Shown in pieces: positions 1 through 10,057 of a stretch of 64,000 nt of DNA (positions are counted from its first letter, which is position 1; each line of letters starts with the position of its first letter). A program made the position numbers and the translations under genes. Under the pieces are notes generated by a model, which saw only the letters and a program-made list of their open reading frames with translations, ran no database searches and had not been told where the DNA came from. The DNA comes from Pseudoalteromonas aurantia 208 (GTDB lineage: Bacteria; Pseudomonadota; Gammaproteobacteria; Enterobacterales; Alteromonadaceae): positions 2,418,001 through 2,482,000 of the forward strand of contig NZ_AQGV01000012.1 in NCBI RefSeq assembly GCF_014858725.1. Direction: 5' to 3'.

Positions 1-574
1 GATCCATCATAGCTTGATTAAACTCAGTCACATTACTTTGTGGGGTTATTTTTTCCGTCAATGCCCACAAGGCATTTTCTACATTCTTAACGCCATACCA
101 CCCTTCTACCATAAAAAACCGCGCTAAAACCCGCTTTACATTACCATCTAAAATAGGATGATGTTGCCCCAATGCTAATGATAAAATTGCGCCTGCGGTA
201 GAACGACCTATACCTGGTAAAGCAACGACTTGCTCCATTGTGTGAGGAAATTGGCCTTGATAGTCATCACGTACAATTTTCGCCGTTTTATGTAAATTCC
301 TCGCTCTCGCGTAATACCCTAAACCTGTCCAGTGATGTAGCACTTCATCTTCTGGTGCATCTGCTAAATCAATGATACTCGGAAACCGCGCCATAAAGCG
401 ATTAAAATAAGGAATAACAGTCACAACTTGAGTTTGTTGCAGCATCACTTCTGACACCCATACTTTGTAGGGCGTTTTTTCTAATTGCCACGGCAATGTT
501 TTTCTACCATGAAGGTGATACCAGCTAACAACTTGGTCAGCAAACCATTTAGCCTGACTATTTGATACTTGCAT
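1..574 (-). CDS. mutY: A/G-specific adenine DNA glycosylase MutY (3' end outside window)
   Basis: This is the N-terminal part (about 191 residues) of MutY, which removes adenine mispaired with 8-oxoguanine or guanine. The start [11 protein letters not shown] lies at 574. The family motifs are readable: LPWQ near the start, [23 protein letters not shown], the helix-hairpin-helix [12 protein letters not shown] and the catalytic-region [11 protein letters not shown]. The FeS cluster and C-terminal domain lie beyond the left edge. It is divergent from trmB, with about 120 bases between them for both promoters. The reading frame is open to the edge. Confidence 0.95.
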   Translation of the reverse strand, partial: MQVSNSQAKWFADQVVSWYHLHGRKTLPWQLEKTPYKVWVSEVMLQQTQVVTVIPYFNRFMARFPSIIDLADAPEDEVLHHWTGLGYYARARNLHKTAKIVRDDYQGQFPHTMEQVVALPGIGRSTAGAILSLALGQHHPILDGNVKRVLARFFMVEGWYGVKNVENALWALTEKITPQSNVTEFNQAMMD

Positions 575-694
575 TGACGGTGCACTTTACTAATTCTACT
601 TGGCCGCCAGTGTAAGGGGCTTTTAAAAACAGTCAAGCTATTGTACTTATCGCGCCGAACAGGGATAATATGCGCCCACTTTTCACTGTGCAGA

Positions 695-1426
695 ATGACT
701 ATGAACGATTCGAGTAAAACTAGGCTTGAGCAAGCTCAGCAAGAAGGCAAATATATCCGCAGAATACGCAGCTTTGTAAAGCGCGAAGGTCGCTTAACCA
801 AAGGCCAAGCGGCGGCCATTGAAAAATGCTGGCCAACCATGGGCCTCGAGCACAGCCAAGGTTTACTAAATTTATCAGAAGTCTTTGGCAATGATAACGA
901 TGTGGTGCTGGAAATTGGCTTTGGTATGGGTAAATCATTGGTTGAGATGGCTAAGAATGCACCTCATCTAAACTTTATTGGTATTGAAGTGCATAAACCT
1001 GGCGTAGGGGCATGTCTTATGGAAGCCGACGAAGCTGGAATTACCAACTTACGTGTATTTGAGCATGACGCGGTAGAAGTACTAGCAGACTGTATTAAAG
1101 ATGCGAGCTTGAGCACGATGCAACTATTTTTCCCAGACCCTTGGCATAAAAAACGCCACCATAAGCGCCGTATTGTGCAACTGGAGTTTGTTGAAAGCCT
1201 GCGTGGTAAATTAAAAATCGGTGGGGTATTTCACATGGCGACTGACTGGGAAAACTATGCCGAGCATATGCTTGAAATCATGAACGCGGCCCCCGGCTAT
1301 GACAATCTATCAGAAACATCTGATTATATGCCCCGCCCAGACAATCGTCCTCTGACTAAATTTGAGCAACGCGGCCATCGCCTCGGACATGGTGTTTGGG
1401 ATTTAATGTTTAAACGCTGCAATTAA
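695..1426 (+). CDS. trmB: tRNA (guanine-N7-)-methyltransferase TrmB
   Basis: TrmB methylates G46 of tRNAs with SAM. The SAM-binding motif [11 protein letters not shown] and the family signature [15 protein letters not shown] are both present. The frame is open upstream to 641, but those residues ([14 protein letters not shown]) do not look like TrmB, so I chose ATG 695 (MTMNDSSK); ATG 701 is equally possible. The length from there (about 243 residues) fits E. coli TrmB. It is divergent from mutY and is followed after 32 bases by rsmC. Confidence 0.93.
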   Translation: MTMNDSSKTRLEQAQQEGKYIRRIRSFVKREGRLTKGQAAAIEKCWPTMGLEHSQGLLNLSEVFGNDNDVVLEIGFGMGKSLVEMAKNAPHLNFIGIEVHKPGVGACLMEADEAGITNLRVFEHDAVEVLADCIKDASLSTMQLFFPDPWHKKRHHKRRIVQLEFVESLRGKLKIGGVFHMATDWENYAEHMLEIMNAAPGYDNLSETSDYMPRPDNRPLTKFEQRGHRLGHGVWDLMFKRCN

Positions 1427-1458
1427 GGGCATATGCCCTTTCTAACTTAAGAGATCTT

Positions 1459-2496
1459 ATGAGCCAATTATCAAACCCTAGTTTATTGTTAATGCGCAAT
1501 GAAGAAGAATTGCACGCAAACAAGGTTTTAGTTATAAATGCCAATAGAGACGGGTTTTTATCACAATTAAAGCAGTTAAATCCAAACGGAGATGTTCACG
1601 CATTTAGTTATAACATTGCAGATCATCAAGCTGCTGAGCAGTACTCAGGGGTTTTAAGTTCGGTTGACCATAGTTTACCTGCGATAGACGATTTAGACCT
1701 CATCATCTACTTTTATCCAAAATCAAAACCTGAAGCGATGATGATGCTCGATAATATTAGGGCGATTGCAACCAGCAAAACTCGATTGCTCGTCGTTGGG
1801 CACAATAAAGGTGGCGTGAAATCAGTAGAAAAGCAACTCAAACCGCATGCTGAACTATTTTGTAAACTAGATAGTGCAAAACATTGTGTTTTGTATGAAT
1901 TCTCTGACCTTCACCTATTGCCTAAATTTGATATCGCACAATACCAGTCTGAATTTCAAGTACAAGTAGGTGAATTAGAGTTTACCGCTGTCAGCGTGCC
2001 TGGCGTATTCAATCACGGAAAGCTTGACGTAGGGACTAAACTTTTACTCGAGAATATTGATGTGCCATACAAAGGAGCAATTTTAGACTTTGGTTGTGGT
2101 GCTGGATTGATAGCGACATTTATGGGTATGAAGCAAGCTGCTCTCACGCTTAACTGTTTAGATGTAAATGCACTTGCATTGTATGCTACCGAGCATACAT
2201 TAAAGGTAAATGGCCTATCAGCAAAATTGATTCTCAGTGACGGCCTGATGGATGTAACGGGGCAATTCAACTTAGTAATTAGCAACCCACCATTTCATAC
2301 GGGCATCGCAACTGACTACGGGATTGCCGACCGCTTTTTAAGCGATAGTCGAGGGTTTTTAAAGTCGAAAGGGAAAATACAGATTGTTGCCAATAACTTC
2401 TTAAAGTACACCTCTATACTCGAACAACAATTTGGTTCTTTTTCTACCTTAGCAAAAAATACCAAATTCACTGTCTATGAGGCTAATAAAAACTAA
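1459..2496 (+). CDS. rsmC: 16S rRNA (guanine-1207-N2-)-methyltransferase RsmC
   Basis: At 345 residues it matches E. coli RsmC in length and two-domain layout: a degenerate N-terminal methyltransferase-like half and a catalytic C-terminal half with DFGCGAGLIA (SAM binding) and NPPFHTG (the NPPF amino-methyltransferase motif). The start ATG 1459 follows a purine-rich AAGAGA. It probably shares a transcript with trmB. An inverted repeat follows the gene. Confidence 0.93.
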   Translation: MSQLSNPSLLLMRNEEELHANKVLVINANRDGFLSQLKQLNPNGDVHAFSYNIADHQAAEQYSGVLSSVDHSLPAIDDLDLIIYFYPKSKPEAMMMLDNIRAIATSKTRLLVVGHNKGGVKSVEKQLKPHAELFCKLDSAKHCVLYEFSDLHLLPKFDIAQYQSEFQVQVGELEFTAVSVPGVFNHGKLDVGTKLLLENIDVPYKGAILDFGCGAGLIATFMGMKQAALTLNCLDVNALALYATEHTLKVNGLSAKLILSDGLMDVTGQFNLVISNPPFHTGIATDYGIADRFLSDSRGFLKSKGKIQIVANNFLKYTSILEQQFGSFSTLAKNTKFTVYEANKN

Positions 2497-2522
2497 TCAG
2501 ACTGGCTGACTTCTCACTCTAC

Positions 2523-2570
2523 TGGATAAAATAACACGAATAATCAGGGATTTTATTGTTATTTTATCCA
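2523..2570. repeat. 14-bp inverted repeat downstream of rsmC
   Basis: The arms TGGATAAAATAACA and TGTTATTTTATCCA are perfect reverse complements separated by 20 bases. The site lies 26 bases past the rsmC stop. The stem is AT-rich and not followed by a clear T-run, so it may be a weak terminator, a 3' stabilising hairpin or a protein-binding site. The rest of the gap to 2733 shows nothing else I can name. Confidence 0.55.
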
Positions 2571-2732
2571 TTCTCTTTGCTACACTTGTGAATAGTTTAC
2601 AATCATTGAATCAAATATTGATGTTGTATGTGTTCCAAATACAGCTAATACCTACAGCACAATTGATAAGCGTTATGTATTCATATCGACACATTTGGAT
2701 CAAGTTTTTCAAACGCTGAATAAAGGTCCTTA

Positions 2733-4352
2733 ATGGCTAAGCAGACACCAAAAACAAGTATAAGAAAAGTCCTAGTCAGCGCTGTGATGTTAGTCACTGC
2801 GTTATGTTTATCGTTATCAATTTCAATCTCTACCTACCTTGATGTCAAAGAACAAAAGCAACTGGTTATCAATAAGCTTGATATGATTGCAGAAATCATC
2901 GCTTTTAATGCGCAAATCACCTTGATATTCGAAGATAGAAAAACAGAAGAAAAGCGCTTAAAATCTTTCAATAAAGTTGAACTAGTAAAAAATATTCATA
3001 TTTATGACATTGACGATGTTACCAATAAACCCGTTTTTTTCACGAGTTATAACGCCAGCAAAACCCCCCCTGTTCCATTAAAAGTAAATAGTGTAGAAGA
3101 CTTAAAAGTCCCTAGAATAACAGCAGATTATATTGAACTTGTTAAGCCTGTTGTTTATGAAGGGAAAATAGAAGGCTATGTTTATATTCGAGGAGGGTTG
3201 GAAAGGTTAAATAAGTATATTAATACAAAAATACTCGTTGATATAATGTTAACTTTGTTTGTTTTATTGTTAGTGTTATTAGTTGCTAGAGGGATACAAA
3301 AACGCATCGCAACCCCAATAGAGGGACTGTCTCTATTATTACAAGATGTTTCCAAAAACCATAATTACAATGCACGTGCAGAGCGAAGTAATATAGAAGA
3401 AGTTAATACACTCGCCACCAATTTAAACGTTATGCTAGCGCGAACTCAAAACCAATTAGAGCGCCATAAAGCTGATAAACAAGAAATAAAACAACTCAAT
3501 CAAAGCCTAGAAGAAAAAGTAAATCAGCGAACTATCGCGTTAAGAGAAGCAAATCAAGAACTTCTCAATACCCTCGAAAGAATGCACCAATACCAGAATC
3601 AAATTGTTGAAAACGAGAAAATGGCCTCGCTTGGACAAATGGTTGCGGGCGTTGCTCACGAAGTAAATACCCCTATCGGTTTAGGTGTTACAGGCTCTAC
3701 TCTATTACGCGACAAGTTATCTGATATAAAAACAGCGTTCGAACAAAAAAGTTTAACATCCAAGCAGCTCGAGCGATTCATTGGTGATGGTATAGAAAAC
3801 CTTGATTTAATCTATAGAAACTTAAATCGAGCTGCCGATCTTATCTCTAGCTTTAAACGCGTTGCAGTTAGCCAAGATCTAGAGCTCAGCTCTGATGTAA
3901 ACGTAACCAGCTTACTGAACAATATTATGACAGCAATGAAAGCTGATATTGTAACCAAAAACCCAGTTATAGATGTTCAATGCTCCACAGACTTAACCGT
4001 TAGTAGTAAAGCAGGCCCTTTACAACAGGTCTTCGAGCAACTCATATCTAATTCGTTGCTCCACGCTTTTAAAAGCATCGAAAACAACATAATTCATATA
4101 AATATTACACGGACTAGTGGACAGCTTTCCATTATTTATACTGACAATGGCGGTGGAGTACCCGTTTCCATTCGTAAACGAATTTTTGACCCCTTTGTCA
4201 CCACGAAAAGAGGTGAAGGGGGCAGCGGCCTTGGTATGCATTTAGTCTATAACTTAGTGACGCAAGCTTTAAATGGTAATATCGCGTTAGATGAAGCATA
4301 TGACAACGGCACTCGATTCATCATTACATTGCCTTTGGTAGAGATAGGGTAA
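2733..4352 (+). CDS. Membrane sensor histidine kinase with YfiN-type (CHASE8-like) sensor
   Basis: 539 residues in the inner membrane. Transmembrane segments lie at about 13-35 and 167-186, enclosing a periplasmic domain with the FNAQITLIFEDRK pattern typical of the CHASE8 sensor of YfiN diguanylate cyclases. A HAMP segment (about 187-240), a coiled coil and a kinase core follow, with phospho-acceptor His309 (VAHEVNTP), the N box (EQLISNSLLHAF) and G boxes DNGGGVP and GGSGLGMH. The output is therefore phosphotransfer, not c-di-GMP synthesis. It is joined by a TAATG stop-start overlap to the YfiR-like gene, which suggests that protein controls it. No response regulator is co-transcribed; arcA downstream has its own kinase. 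Confidence 0.85.
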   Translation: MAKQTPKTSIRKVLVSAVMLVTALCLSLSISISTYLDVKEQKQLVINKLDMIAEIIAFNAQITLIFEDRKTEEKRLKSFNKVELVKNIHIYDIDDVTNKPVFFTSYNASKTPPVPLKVNSVEDLKVPRITADYIELVKPVVYEGKIEGYVYIRGGLERLNKYINTKILVDIMLTLFVLLLVLLVARGIQKRIATPIEGLSLLLQDVSKNHNYNARAERSNIEEVNTLATNLNVMLARTQNQLERHKADKQEIKQLNQSLEEKVNQRTIALREANQELLNTLERMHQYQNQIVENEKMASLGQMVAGVAHEVNTPIGLGVTGSTLLRDKLSDIKTAFEQKSLTSKQLERFIGDGIENLDLIYRNLNRAADLISSFKRVAVSQDLELSSDVNVTSLLNNIMTAMKADIVTKNPVIDVQCSTDLTVSSKAGPLQQVFEQLISNSLLHAFKSIENNIIHINITRTSGQLSIIYTDNGGGVPVSIRKRIFDPFVTTKRGEGGSGLGMHLVYNLVTQALNGNIALDEAYDNGTRFIITLPLVEIG

Positions 4353-4867
4353 TGCGAAGTATATTTATTATACTGGTACTTTTTGCATATCCTGCCTGTG
4401 CAAAAAGCCCAAATGAGGTACGTTCTGCTTTTTTATATCAAATGGCTAAATTTATTGAGTTCCCTAATCAACAAACAAAAATATCGACTCGCTTTTGTTT
4501 TTATCAAATAAATACCGGACCTGGTGCTATTTTAGCTAAAAATAAAAAACTAAAAATAAGAAAACGGCCAATCGAAGTTATTAAAATAGCAAATAGTTCA
4601 AATATAATGGAACTTTCTCAACAGTGTGATATCACATACATTGATGAAACGAATGAAAATGATATACTGTCTACTTGGACCGATACAACCTCTTTAAATA
4701 TGGTTTTGGTTGGAGATAACATAGAGTTTCTAGAAGATGGTGGTGTCGCTTCATTGGTCCAAGAAGGGAGTAAAATCCGACTGTATATAAATAAGCAACA
4801 GGTTACACAGCATAATTTTACTGTGTTATCTAGATTACTTGCAGTTTCTAAGTTTCATCCCAACTGA
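4352..4867 (+). CDS. YfiR family (DUF4154) periplasmic protein
   Basis: 171 residues with a short signal peptide (MRSIFIILVLFAYPACA). The mature part has the YfiR/DUF4154 layout: EVRSAFLYQMAKFIEFP near the start, a central pair of cysteines, and a C-terminal VRLYIN-type strand with LSRLLAVSK. YfiR proteins sit in the periplasm and repress the CHASE8 domain of a membrane partner. Here the translationally coupled partner is a histidine kinase. The stop of the kinase overlaps the ATG by one base. Confidence 0.82.
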   Translation: MRSIFIILVLFAYPACAKSPNEVRSAFLYQMAKFIEFPNQQTKISTRFCFYQINTGPGAILAKNKKLKIRKRPIEVIKIANSSNIMELSQQCDITYIDETNENDILSTWTDTTSLNMVLVGDNIEFLEDGGVASLVQEGSKIRLYINKQQVTQHNFTVLSRLLAVSKFHPN

Positions 4868-4908
4868 TTTTACTTGTTAACAATTGGATATACTCCTATA
4901 ATCGTAAA

Positions 4909-4937
4909 TATTCGGTTTTATTAGATAGCACCGAATA
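4909..4937 (+). terminator. Possible hairpin after the YfiR-like gene
   Basis: TATTCGGT and ACCGAATA form a perfect 8-bp stem around a 13-base loop, between the YfiR-like gene and arcA. No T-run follows, so it may instead be a regulator site in the arcA promoter region. Confidence 0.3.
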
Positions 4938-4974
4938 ACATGTAAATAATATATTCCGAAAAGGTTAATTTATA

Positions 4975-5691
4975 ATGCAAACGCCAGTCATTCTGATTGT
5001 AGAGGATGAAGACGTAACTCGCCTGAACCTCGTTAGTTTATTTGAAGCAGAAGGTTACAAAGTAATTGAAGCCATTGATGGCGATGACATGCATGACAAA
5101 CTGACAACGCATGACGACGTCAATCTTGTTGTTATGGACATCAATCTTCCAGGTAAAAACGGCTTAATCTTAGCGCGTGAACTACGCCAAAAAAGAAATA
5201 TCGGCTTAATTTTCCTAACTGGTCGCGATAACGATGTTGATCGCATCCTTGGGCTGGAAATTGGTGCTGATGATTACATCACAAAACCATTTAACCCACG
5301 AGAGTTAACTATTCGTGCTCGTAACTTGATCTCTAGAACTGGTTCAGCAGGTGAAGAGTCAGCCATCGAGAGTAATGGTGTGATCACGTTTAATGGTTGG
5401 GAATTAGATGAAAATAGTCGTTGCTTAACGTCTCCTGCGGGAGAAGCAAAGCGCTTGCCTAAAGGTGAGTATCGAGCACTTCGTTTAATGCTAGATTCAC
5501 CGGGTAGAATTTTTAGCCGTGAGCAATTAATTAAGCACATGACAGGTCGCGAACTTCGTGCGAATGACCGTACCGTTGATGTAACGATACGTCGTATACG
5601 TAAGCACTTTGAAAGTGACAGCAATACCAGCGAACTGATCAGCACTATTCATGGTGAAGGTTATCGTTTTATCGGTAAAATTGACGGTTAA
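4975..5691 (+). CDS. arcA: Aerobic respiration control response regulator ArcA
   Basis: 238 residues. The receiver domain (1-120) has the acidic pair ED near residue 11, the phospho-acceptor Asp in [12 protein letters not shown] and the [22 protein letters not shown] segment that is almost word for word E. coli ArcA. An OmpR/PhoB winged helix follows ([23 protein letters not shown]). It represses or activates aerobic and fermentative genes according to quinone redox state sensed by ArcB. AAGG lies upstream of ATG 4975. Its kinase arcB is the next gene, facing it. Confidence 0.95.
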   Translation: MQTPVILIVEDEDVTRLNLVSLFEAEGYKVIEAIDGDDMHDKLTTHDDVNLVVMDINLPGKNGLILARELRQKRNIGLIFLTGRDNDVDRILGLEIGADDYITKPFNPRELTIRARNLISRTGSAGEESAIESNGVITFNGWELDENSRCLTSPAGEAKRLPKGEYRALRLMLDSPGRIFSREQLIKHMTGRELRANDRTVDVTIRRIRKHFESDSNTSELISTIHGEGYRFIGKIDG

Positions 5692-5717
5692 TTATACTGG
5701 CTGTTTTGCACTTATAT

Positions 5718-5741
5718 AAAGGGGCTTATTTAGCCCCTTTA
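5718..5741. terminator. Bidirectional terminator between arcA and arcB
   Basis: AAAGGGGCT and AGCCCCTTT form a strong stem-loop in the 90-base gap between the convergent genes, with T-rich sequence on the arcA side. Confidence 0.8.
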
Positions 5742-5780
5742 TTTATTCTTATTGCTACATACGAACCTGCTAAAGAAACA

Positions 5781-8114
5781 CTAACTCTCTTTATTAGAAC
5801 CGAGTACGCTAATTGCGTCTTTTAACGATGCTTGACCGTCTTTTATTTTCTCTTCGAGTTCAACAACCCACTGACTTAACTTGTCAGCCCCAACGTTATC
5901 TGCATCGAGTTCCATTACTTTGGCATGTAACTGCACTTCCTGTAAACCCACAGAGCCTGCGGCTCCTTTAAGCTTATGAGCAACCGAACTATACTCTTCA
6001 ATATCACCAGCACTTAATGCACTGCGTAACTCTTCACAATATTTAGGGTTTAACGTTTCAAATAAATCACTACTGCGCTTAAAAGGCTTAACACCCATAG
6101 AGGAGACAAAGTCGATGATCGTTTCTACATCAAGCAAACAGTAGTCTTCACTATTGAGCACTATCACTGACTGTTCGTCGCCTCCTGTATGCGCTTTATT
6201 TGAGTCAATTCCAAATAACTCTGCCAACATTTTATCTAAACGTGTTGTATTAATTGGCTTCGCCAATGCGCCTTGAATACTAATCCCTTGCAACTCCTGC
6301 TCTGCACTTCGCACATTTGCGGTCAGGGCAACAATTGGCAAGTTATCATAGTGACTATCTGCTCTCACTTCCCTTGCTACTACATCACCATTAATATCTG
6401 GGAGTTGCATATCCAGTAGAATTAAATCAAGTTCATCTTCTGTTGCGACCAGCGATAAAGCATCTTCACCCGTTTCAGCCCAGATCACTTCATGCCCGCG
6501 CTGCTCTAATAAATTAGTTGCTATTTCAGCATTTAATGGCACATCTTCCACCAGCAAAATATATAGGCTTCTACCTGCATAGCTTTGCACCTTAGGTGCA
6601 CTGCAGAGTGTCAGTGGTATTTCAACATCAAATCGACTGCCCTGCCCCTCGATACTGCTAACATGTATTTGTCCGTTCATAGCGCTAACCAGCGCTTTTG
6701 TTACTGCCAGACCAATCCCCGATCCAATCGCATTCGCACCAGTTGTATCTGGCGCTTTATAATACATGTCAAAGATACGCGCTTGTTGATCACTAGGTAT
6801 GCCCATTCCAGTATCGATAACACTAAATGATAACCACTGACCCGACTCTCGGTTCTCTCTTTTAAACTCTAATGTCACACTGCCTCGATGAGTGAACTTC
6901 ACCGCATTATTAATCAAATTCCATAATACTTGCCTTAAACGAGTTGGATCTAACAATGCGTAAATGTCCAAAATCCCTGTGCGATGAATTAAAAACTCTA
7001 AACCTTTTTGATCCGCTATAAGACCGGTAAAATTGACCACGTCATTAATAAAATCAGAGACATTAATACTGTCGGTTGCAATATCAAGCTGCTCTCTGTC
7101 AATTTTATCCAAATCAATGATGTCATTAAAAATATTGCCAAGTGTTTCCGCACTAGAAAAAATAGTATTACACCAACTTTTCTGCTGCTGGGTAAGCTCG
7201 GAGTCCAGCATCATACGAGTAAGACCAACAATACCATTCAGTGGGGTTCTTAATTCATGGCTTAAGGTTGCAATAAATTTACCCTTGTCTTTATAAGCGG
7301 TTTCCAATGCTTGCTCAGCTTCTTTACGGCTTGTAATATCGCGGCCAAACGCAAGTAATCCGATGTATTCCCCTTTATCATTAATAAAAGGTAGTTTTCG
7401 CATTTCGAACCAACGACTTTCACCATCAACCGGATACTCTACATCTAAGGTCATGGGTTGTTGTGTTGTCGCAACTTCAGTATCAGTACGAAGTACCTCT
7501 GGTAAGTAATCCTGAGGGTAAATGCTCTCAACCGACTGACCAATTAATTCTCCACTACTTTTGCCAATAACCAGTTCAAACATCTTATTACATCCAGCGA
7601 ATATGCCATGTTGGTCTCGGTAATAAAACAAATCCGGAGAAGAGTCGACTATTGAGCGTAAAAGCATACTTTGCTGTGCAAGCTCTTGCTGCGTTTTCTT
7701 ACGTTCAGCTATTTCTTTACGCAGCTCTTCGATTGCACGATGCTTTGCGTGCAATGCCATTTTTCTCTCATCAACTTCATTATTTAAACGATTAATATTG
7801 TCTTTGAGTGTTTGGTTTAATAGCTTTTCTTGCTGAGTGGCAGATTCTAAATAAATTTTCGATGCTTCCAGCTGCCGCATTGCATAAATGGTTATCGAAA
7901 TCAGTACTGGGGACGTTACACCTGCAAAAAATAGTACGGCTAACACATCAACAATGATTATTTCACCCAATGCAATGTAATAGAACATGCAAGATAAAAT
8001 AAGGGATACGAGCAACAAAAATGCATAGCAAAACAATCCAGCTGCTTTATCACCAAACTTATTGAGAAGGCTTACCAATACACGGCCCCACGGGCCAAAA
8101 GAAGATTCAATCAT
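5781..8114 (-). CDS. arcB: Aerobic respiration control sensor kinase ArcB (tripartite hybrid kinase)
   Basis: About 777 residues, the E. coli ArcB size. In order: two membrane segments in the first 75 residues, a leucine-rich coiled coil, a PAS domain (SSPDLFYYRDQHG), the H1 box (ATLSHELRTPLNG), an ATPase domain (NLINNAVKFT, DTGMGIP, GIGLAV), a receiver domain (ILLDMQLPDING) and a C-terminal HPt domain (AHKLKGAAGS). It passes phosphate to ArcA. I chose ATG 8114 (MIESS); a GTG at 8123 is in frame. In E. coli arcA and arcB are far apart; here they are convergent neighbours. Confidence 0.94.
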   Translation of the reverse strand: MIESSFGPWGRVLVSLLNKFGDKAAGLFCYAFLLLVSLILSCMFYYIALGEIIIVDVLAVLFFAGVTSPVLISITIYAMRQLEASKIYLESATQQEKLLNQTLKDNINRLNNEVDERKMALHAKHRAIEELRKEIAERKKTQQELAQQSMLLRSIVDSSPDLFYYRDQHGIFAGCNKMFELVIGKSSGELIGQSVESIYPQDYLPEVLRTDTEVATTQQPMTLDVEYPVDGESRWFEMRKLPFINDKGEYIGLLAFGRDITSRKEAEQALETAYKDKGKFIATLSHELRTPLNGIVGLTRMMLDSELTQQQKSWCNTIFSSAETLGNIFNDIIDLDKIDREQLDIATDSINVSDFINDVVNFTGLIADQKGLEFLIHRTGILDIYALLDPTRLRQVLWNLINNAVKFTHRGSVTLEFKRENRESGQWLSFSVIDTGMGIPSDQQARIFDMYYKAPDTTGANAIGSGIGLAVTKALVSAMNGQIHVSSIEGQGSRFDVEIPLTLCSAPKVQSYAGRSLYILLVEDVPLNAEIATNLLEQRGHEVIWAETGEDALSLVATEDELDLILLDMQLPDINGDVVAREVRADSHYDNLPIVALTANVRSAEQELQGISIQGALAKPINTTRLDKMLAELFGIDSNKAHTGGDEQSVIVLNSEDYCLLDVETIIDFVSSMGVKPFKRSSDLFETLNPKYCEELRSALSAGDIEEYSSVAHKLKGAAGSVGLQEVQLHAKVMELDADNVGADKLSQWVVELEEKIKDGQASLKDAISVLGSNKES

Positions 8115-8325
8115 AGTTACCACTTACCCTATTAACCTGCCCATTATACCTAAGCACTAATAAGAAGCTAATTATCCCTGTTATTCGTATCGTTTGTTTC
8201 TATACTGTATAGCCAACTGCACGAAATGACACTTTATCGATACCATTTCTTTTACATTCATAGGCAAATGGTCAAGTTTTAGTGTAATATGCGCGACTTT
8301 AATTGTCGTGACAATGAGGGTATAC

Positions 8326-9246
8326 ATGCAAACAACAATGCCAGACATCGCACATTCAGCCGACGCTTTGCAAACAGGCAAGCTAGACTGGGTAGGCATG
8401 GGCAATATCGAACTACCACTACTTTTTGCCAGTAAAGGTCTAAGCGATACGCATGTTACAGCAAAAGCCGATGCATTTGTAAACTTACAAAAAGAAGATG
8501 CTAAAGGCATTCATATGTCACGGCTGTTTTTGGCTTTAGACACGTTATCGTGTGAACAAAGTCTTACACCTAAAACGCTCACACAAGTTCTTGATAGCTT
8601 TATCTCAAGTCACCAAGATTTAAGCAATGCGGCTAAAGTCTCAATTCACTTCGAATTACCGTTACGCCGTCAGTCATTATTAAGTCAAAAGCAAGGTTGG
8701 AAAAGTTACCCCGTGACAGTAACCGCAACACTCAACGATGGTGTTGCGCGTATTGAACTCGGTGTTGACGTTACTTATTCATCCACTTGCCCGTGTTCAG
8801 CAGCATTAGCTAGACAGCTAATTCAAAATGCTTTTGCAGACAAGTTTCAACAACAAACCGTTGATACTAAGCAAGTACATGCATGGTTAGGTACCACTGA
8901 AGGGGTTCTTGCTACACCTCACTCACAAAGAAGTATCGCCAATATAAAGGTTTTACTAGCATCCGATTGCGAAGAATTCGATATATTGACCCTCATAAAT
9001 CAAGTTGAAAATGAACTAAAGACCCCAGTCCAAGCAGCCGTAAAGCGTGAAGACGAGCAAGAGTTTGCACGTTTAAACGGTCAAAATCTCATGTTTTGCG
9101 AAGACGCGGCCAGAAAACTTAAAGCGCTGTTCAACCAGACCAACTACCAAGATTTTTTTGTGAAAATTAACCATTATGAATCACTGCATGCGCACGATGC
9201 GGTTGCCTACGCAGTCAAAGGCATAGATCAAGGCTACAAAGCTTAA
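8326..9246 (+). CDS. folE2: GTP cyclohydrolase I type IB (FolE2)
   Basis: FolE2 converts GTP to dihydroneopterin triphosphate for folate and queuosine-type pathways, using a range of divalent metals. Motifs seen are MGNIELPLL, VNLQKEDAKGIHMSRLF and STCPCSAALARQ, which holds the metal-ligand cysteine region. The frame opens at GTG 8308, but ATG 8326 follows GAGGG with a 5-base gap and gives the usual length of about 306 residues. It stands alone between arcB (divergent) and the DUF2726 gene. Confidence 0.92.
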   Translation: MQTTMPDIAHSADALQTGKLDWVGMGNIELPLLFASKGLSDTHVTAKADAFVNLQKEDAKGIHMSRLFLALDTLSCEQSLTPKTLTQVLDSFISSHQDLSNAAKVSIHFELPLRRQSLLSQKQGWKSYPVTVTATLNDGVARIELGVDVTYSSTCPCSAALARQLIQNAFADKFQQQTVDTKQVHAWLGTTEGVLATPHSQRSIANIKVLLASDCEEFDILTLINQVENELKTPVQAAVKREDEQEFARLNGQNLMFCEDAARKLKALFNQTNYQDFFVKINHYESLHAHDAVAYAVKGIDQGYKA

Positions 9247-9343
9247 TCGTAGCCAATCTGAAAATAAACTAGAACCACTCTACAACTCGGCACAGCATTT
9301 GCTTAATGACATTAAGTGTCAAATTGTTGTTGTGGAGTGTTCT

Positions 9344-9934
9344 ATGGAATTCGCTTTATTATCTATTTTAGCTTTGGTTGTTGTTGCGTCGATTGTTGCG
9401 GCAAAATATAGTGATGCCGGTGGCAACCCCTATCCGTTTAGCCGTAAAGAATCTGTTTTTAGTACCGTTGAAGCATCATTTCTTACTTTATTAGAGCGCG
9501 CTGTTGGTGATAAATTCAAAATTGTGAGCCGGGTAAAGCTCATTGACTTAATTGAATGTAAACCCGGCTTATCAAAAAAAGCTCGCAGATCAGCCCTCAC
9601 AAAAGCAAAAAACAAACAACTCGATTACGTACTTGTCGATAAAGAAACATTGAATATTGTCGCTGCCGTTGATCTAGTTAACAACAGTAATAAAGGTGGG
9701 CACAAAGCGCAACGAGATTGGTTCGTCAATGGTGCTCTTGAATCTGCCAATATCCCCCATATTCGTATGAAAGTTAAAGCCGGGTACAAAGCAAGTGAAG
9801 TACGCAACGCCATTTTATTTAAACTAGGTAAAACCCCACAACCCCCTAAAAAGTCACGATCTCGAGTCGAGAAACCTGCGGTTATGTCGCCTTCACAAGC
9901 AAAAGCCCATTCAACTAATTTAGCAGAAATTTAA
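9344..9934 (+). CDS. DUF2726 domain protein, membrane-anchored
   Basis: About 196 residues from ATG 9344, preceded by GGAG. An N-terminal membrane segment (residues 2-19) is followed by a DUF2726-type domain, a restriction-endonuclease-like fold: FLTLLERAVGDKFKIVSRVKL, then LDYVLVDKETLNIVAAVDL, and NIPHIRMKVKAGY. The C-terminal 30 residues are basic and proline-rich. The substrate is unknown. The ORF can be extended to 9299, but without a ribosome-binding site there. Confidence 0.75.
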   Translation: MEFALLSILALVVVASIVAAKYSDAGGNPYPFSRKESVFSTVEASFLTLLERAVGDKFKIVSRVKLIDLIECKPGLSKKARRSALTKAKNKQLDYVLVDKETLNIVAAVDLVNNSNKGGHKAQRDWFVNGALESANIPHIRMKVKAGYKASEVRNAILFKLGKTPQPPKKSRSRVEKPAVMSPSQAKAHSTNLAEI

Positions 9935-9944
9935 CACTTAGAAT

Positions 9945-9973
9945 AAAATAGCAGGTAACCTCCTGCTATTTTC
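9945..9973 (+). terminator. Rho-independent terminator after the DUF2726 gene
   Basis: AAAATAGCAGG and CCTGCTATTTT form an 11-bp stem with a 6-base loop, followed by T-rich sequence. Confidence 0.85.
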
Positions 9974-10057
9974 TGCTGTGCAAAGGCATATTCTACAAAC
10001 TCGCATTTAAGCCAACCTTAGGTATAATATTCAATAACTTTGTTTAGGAACTAAATC

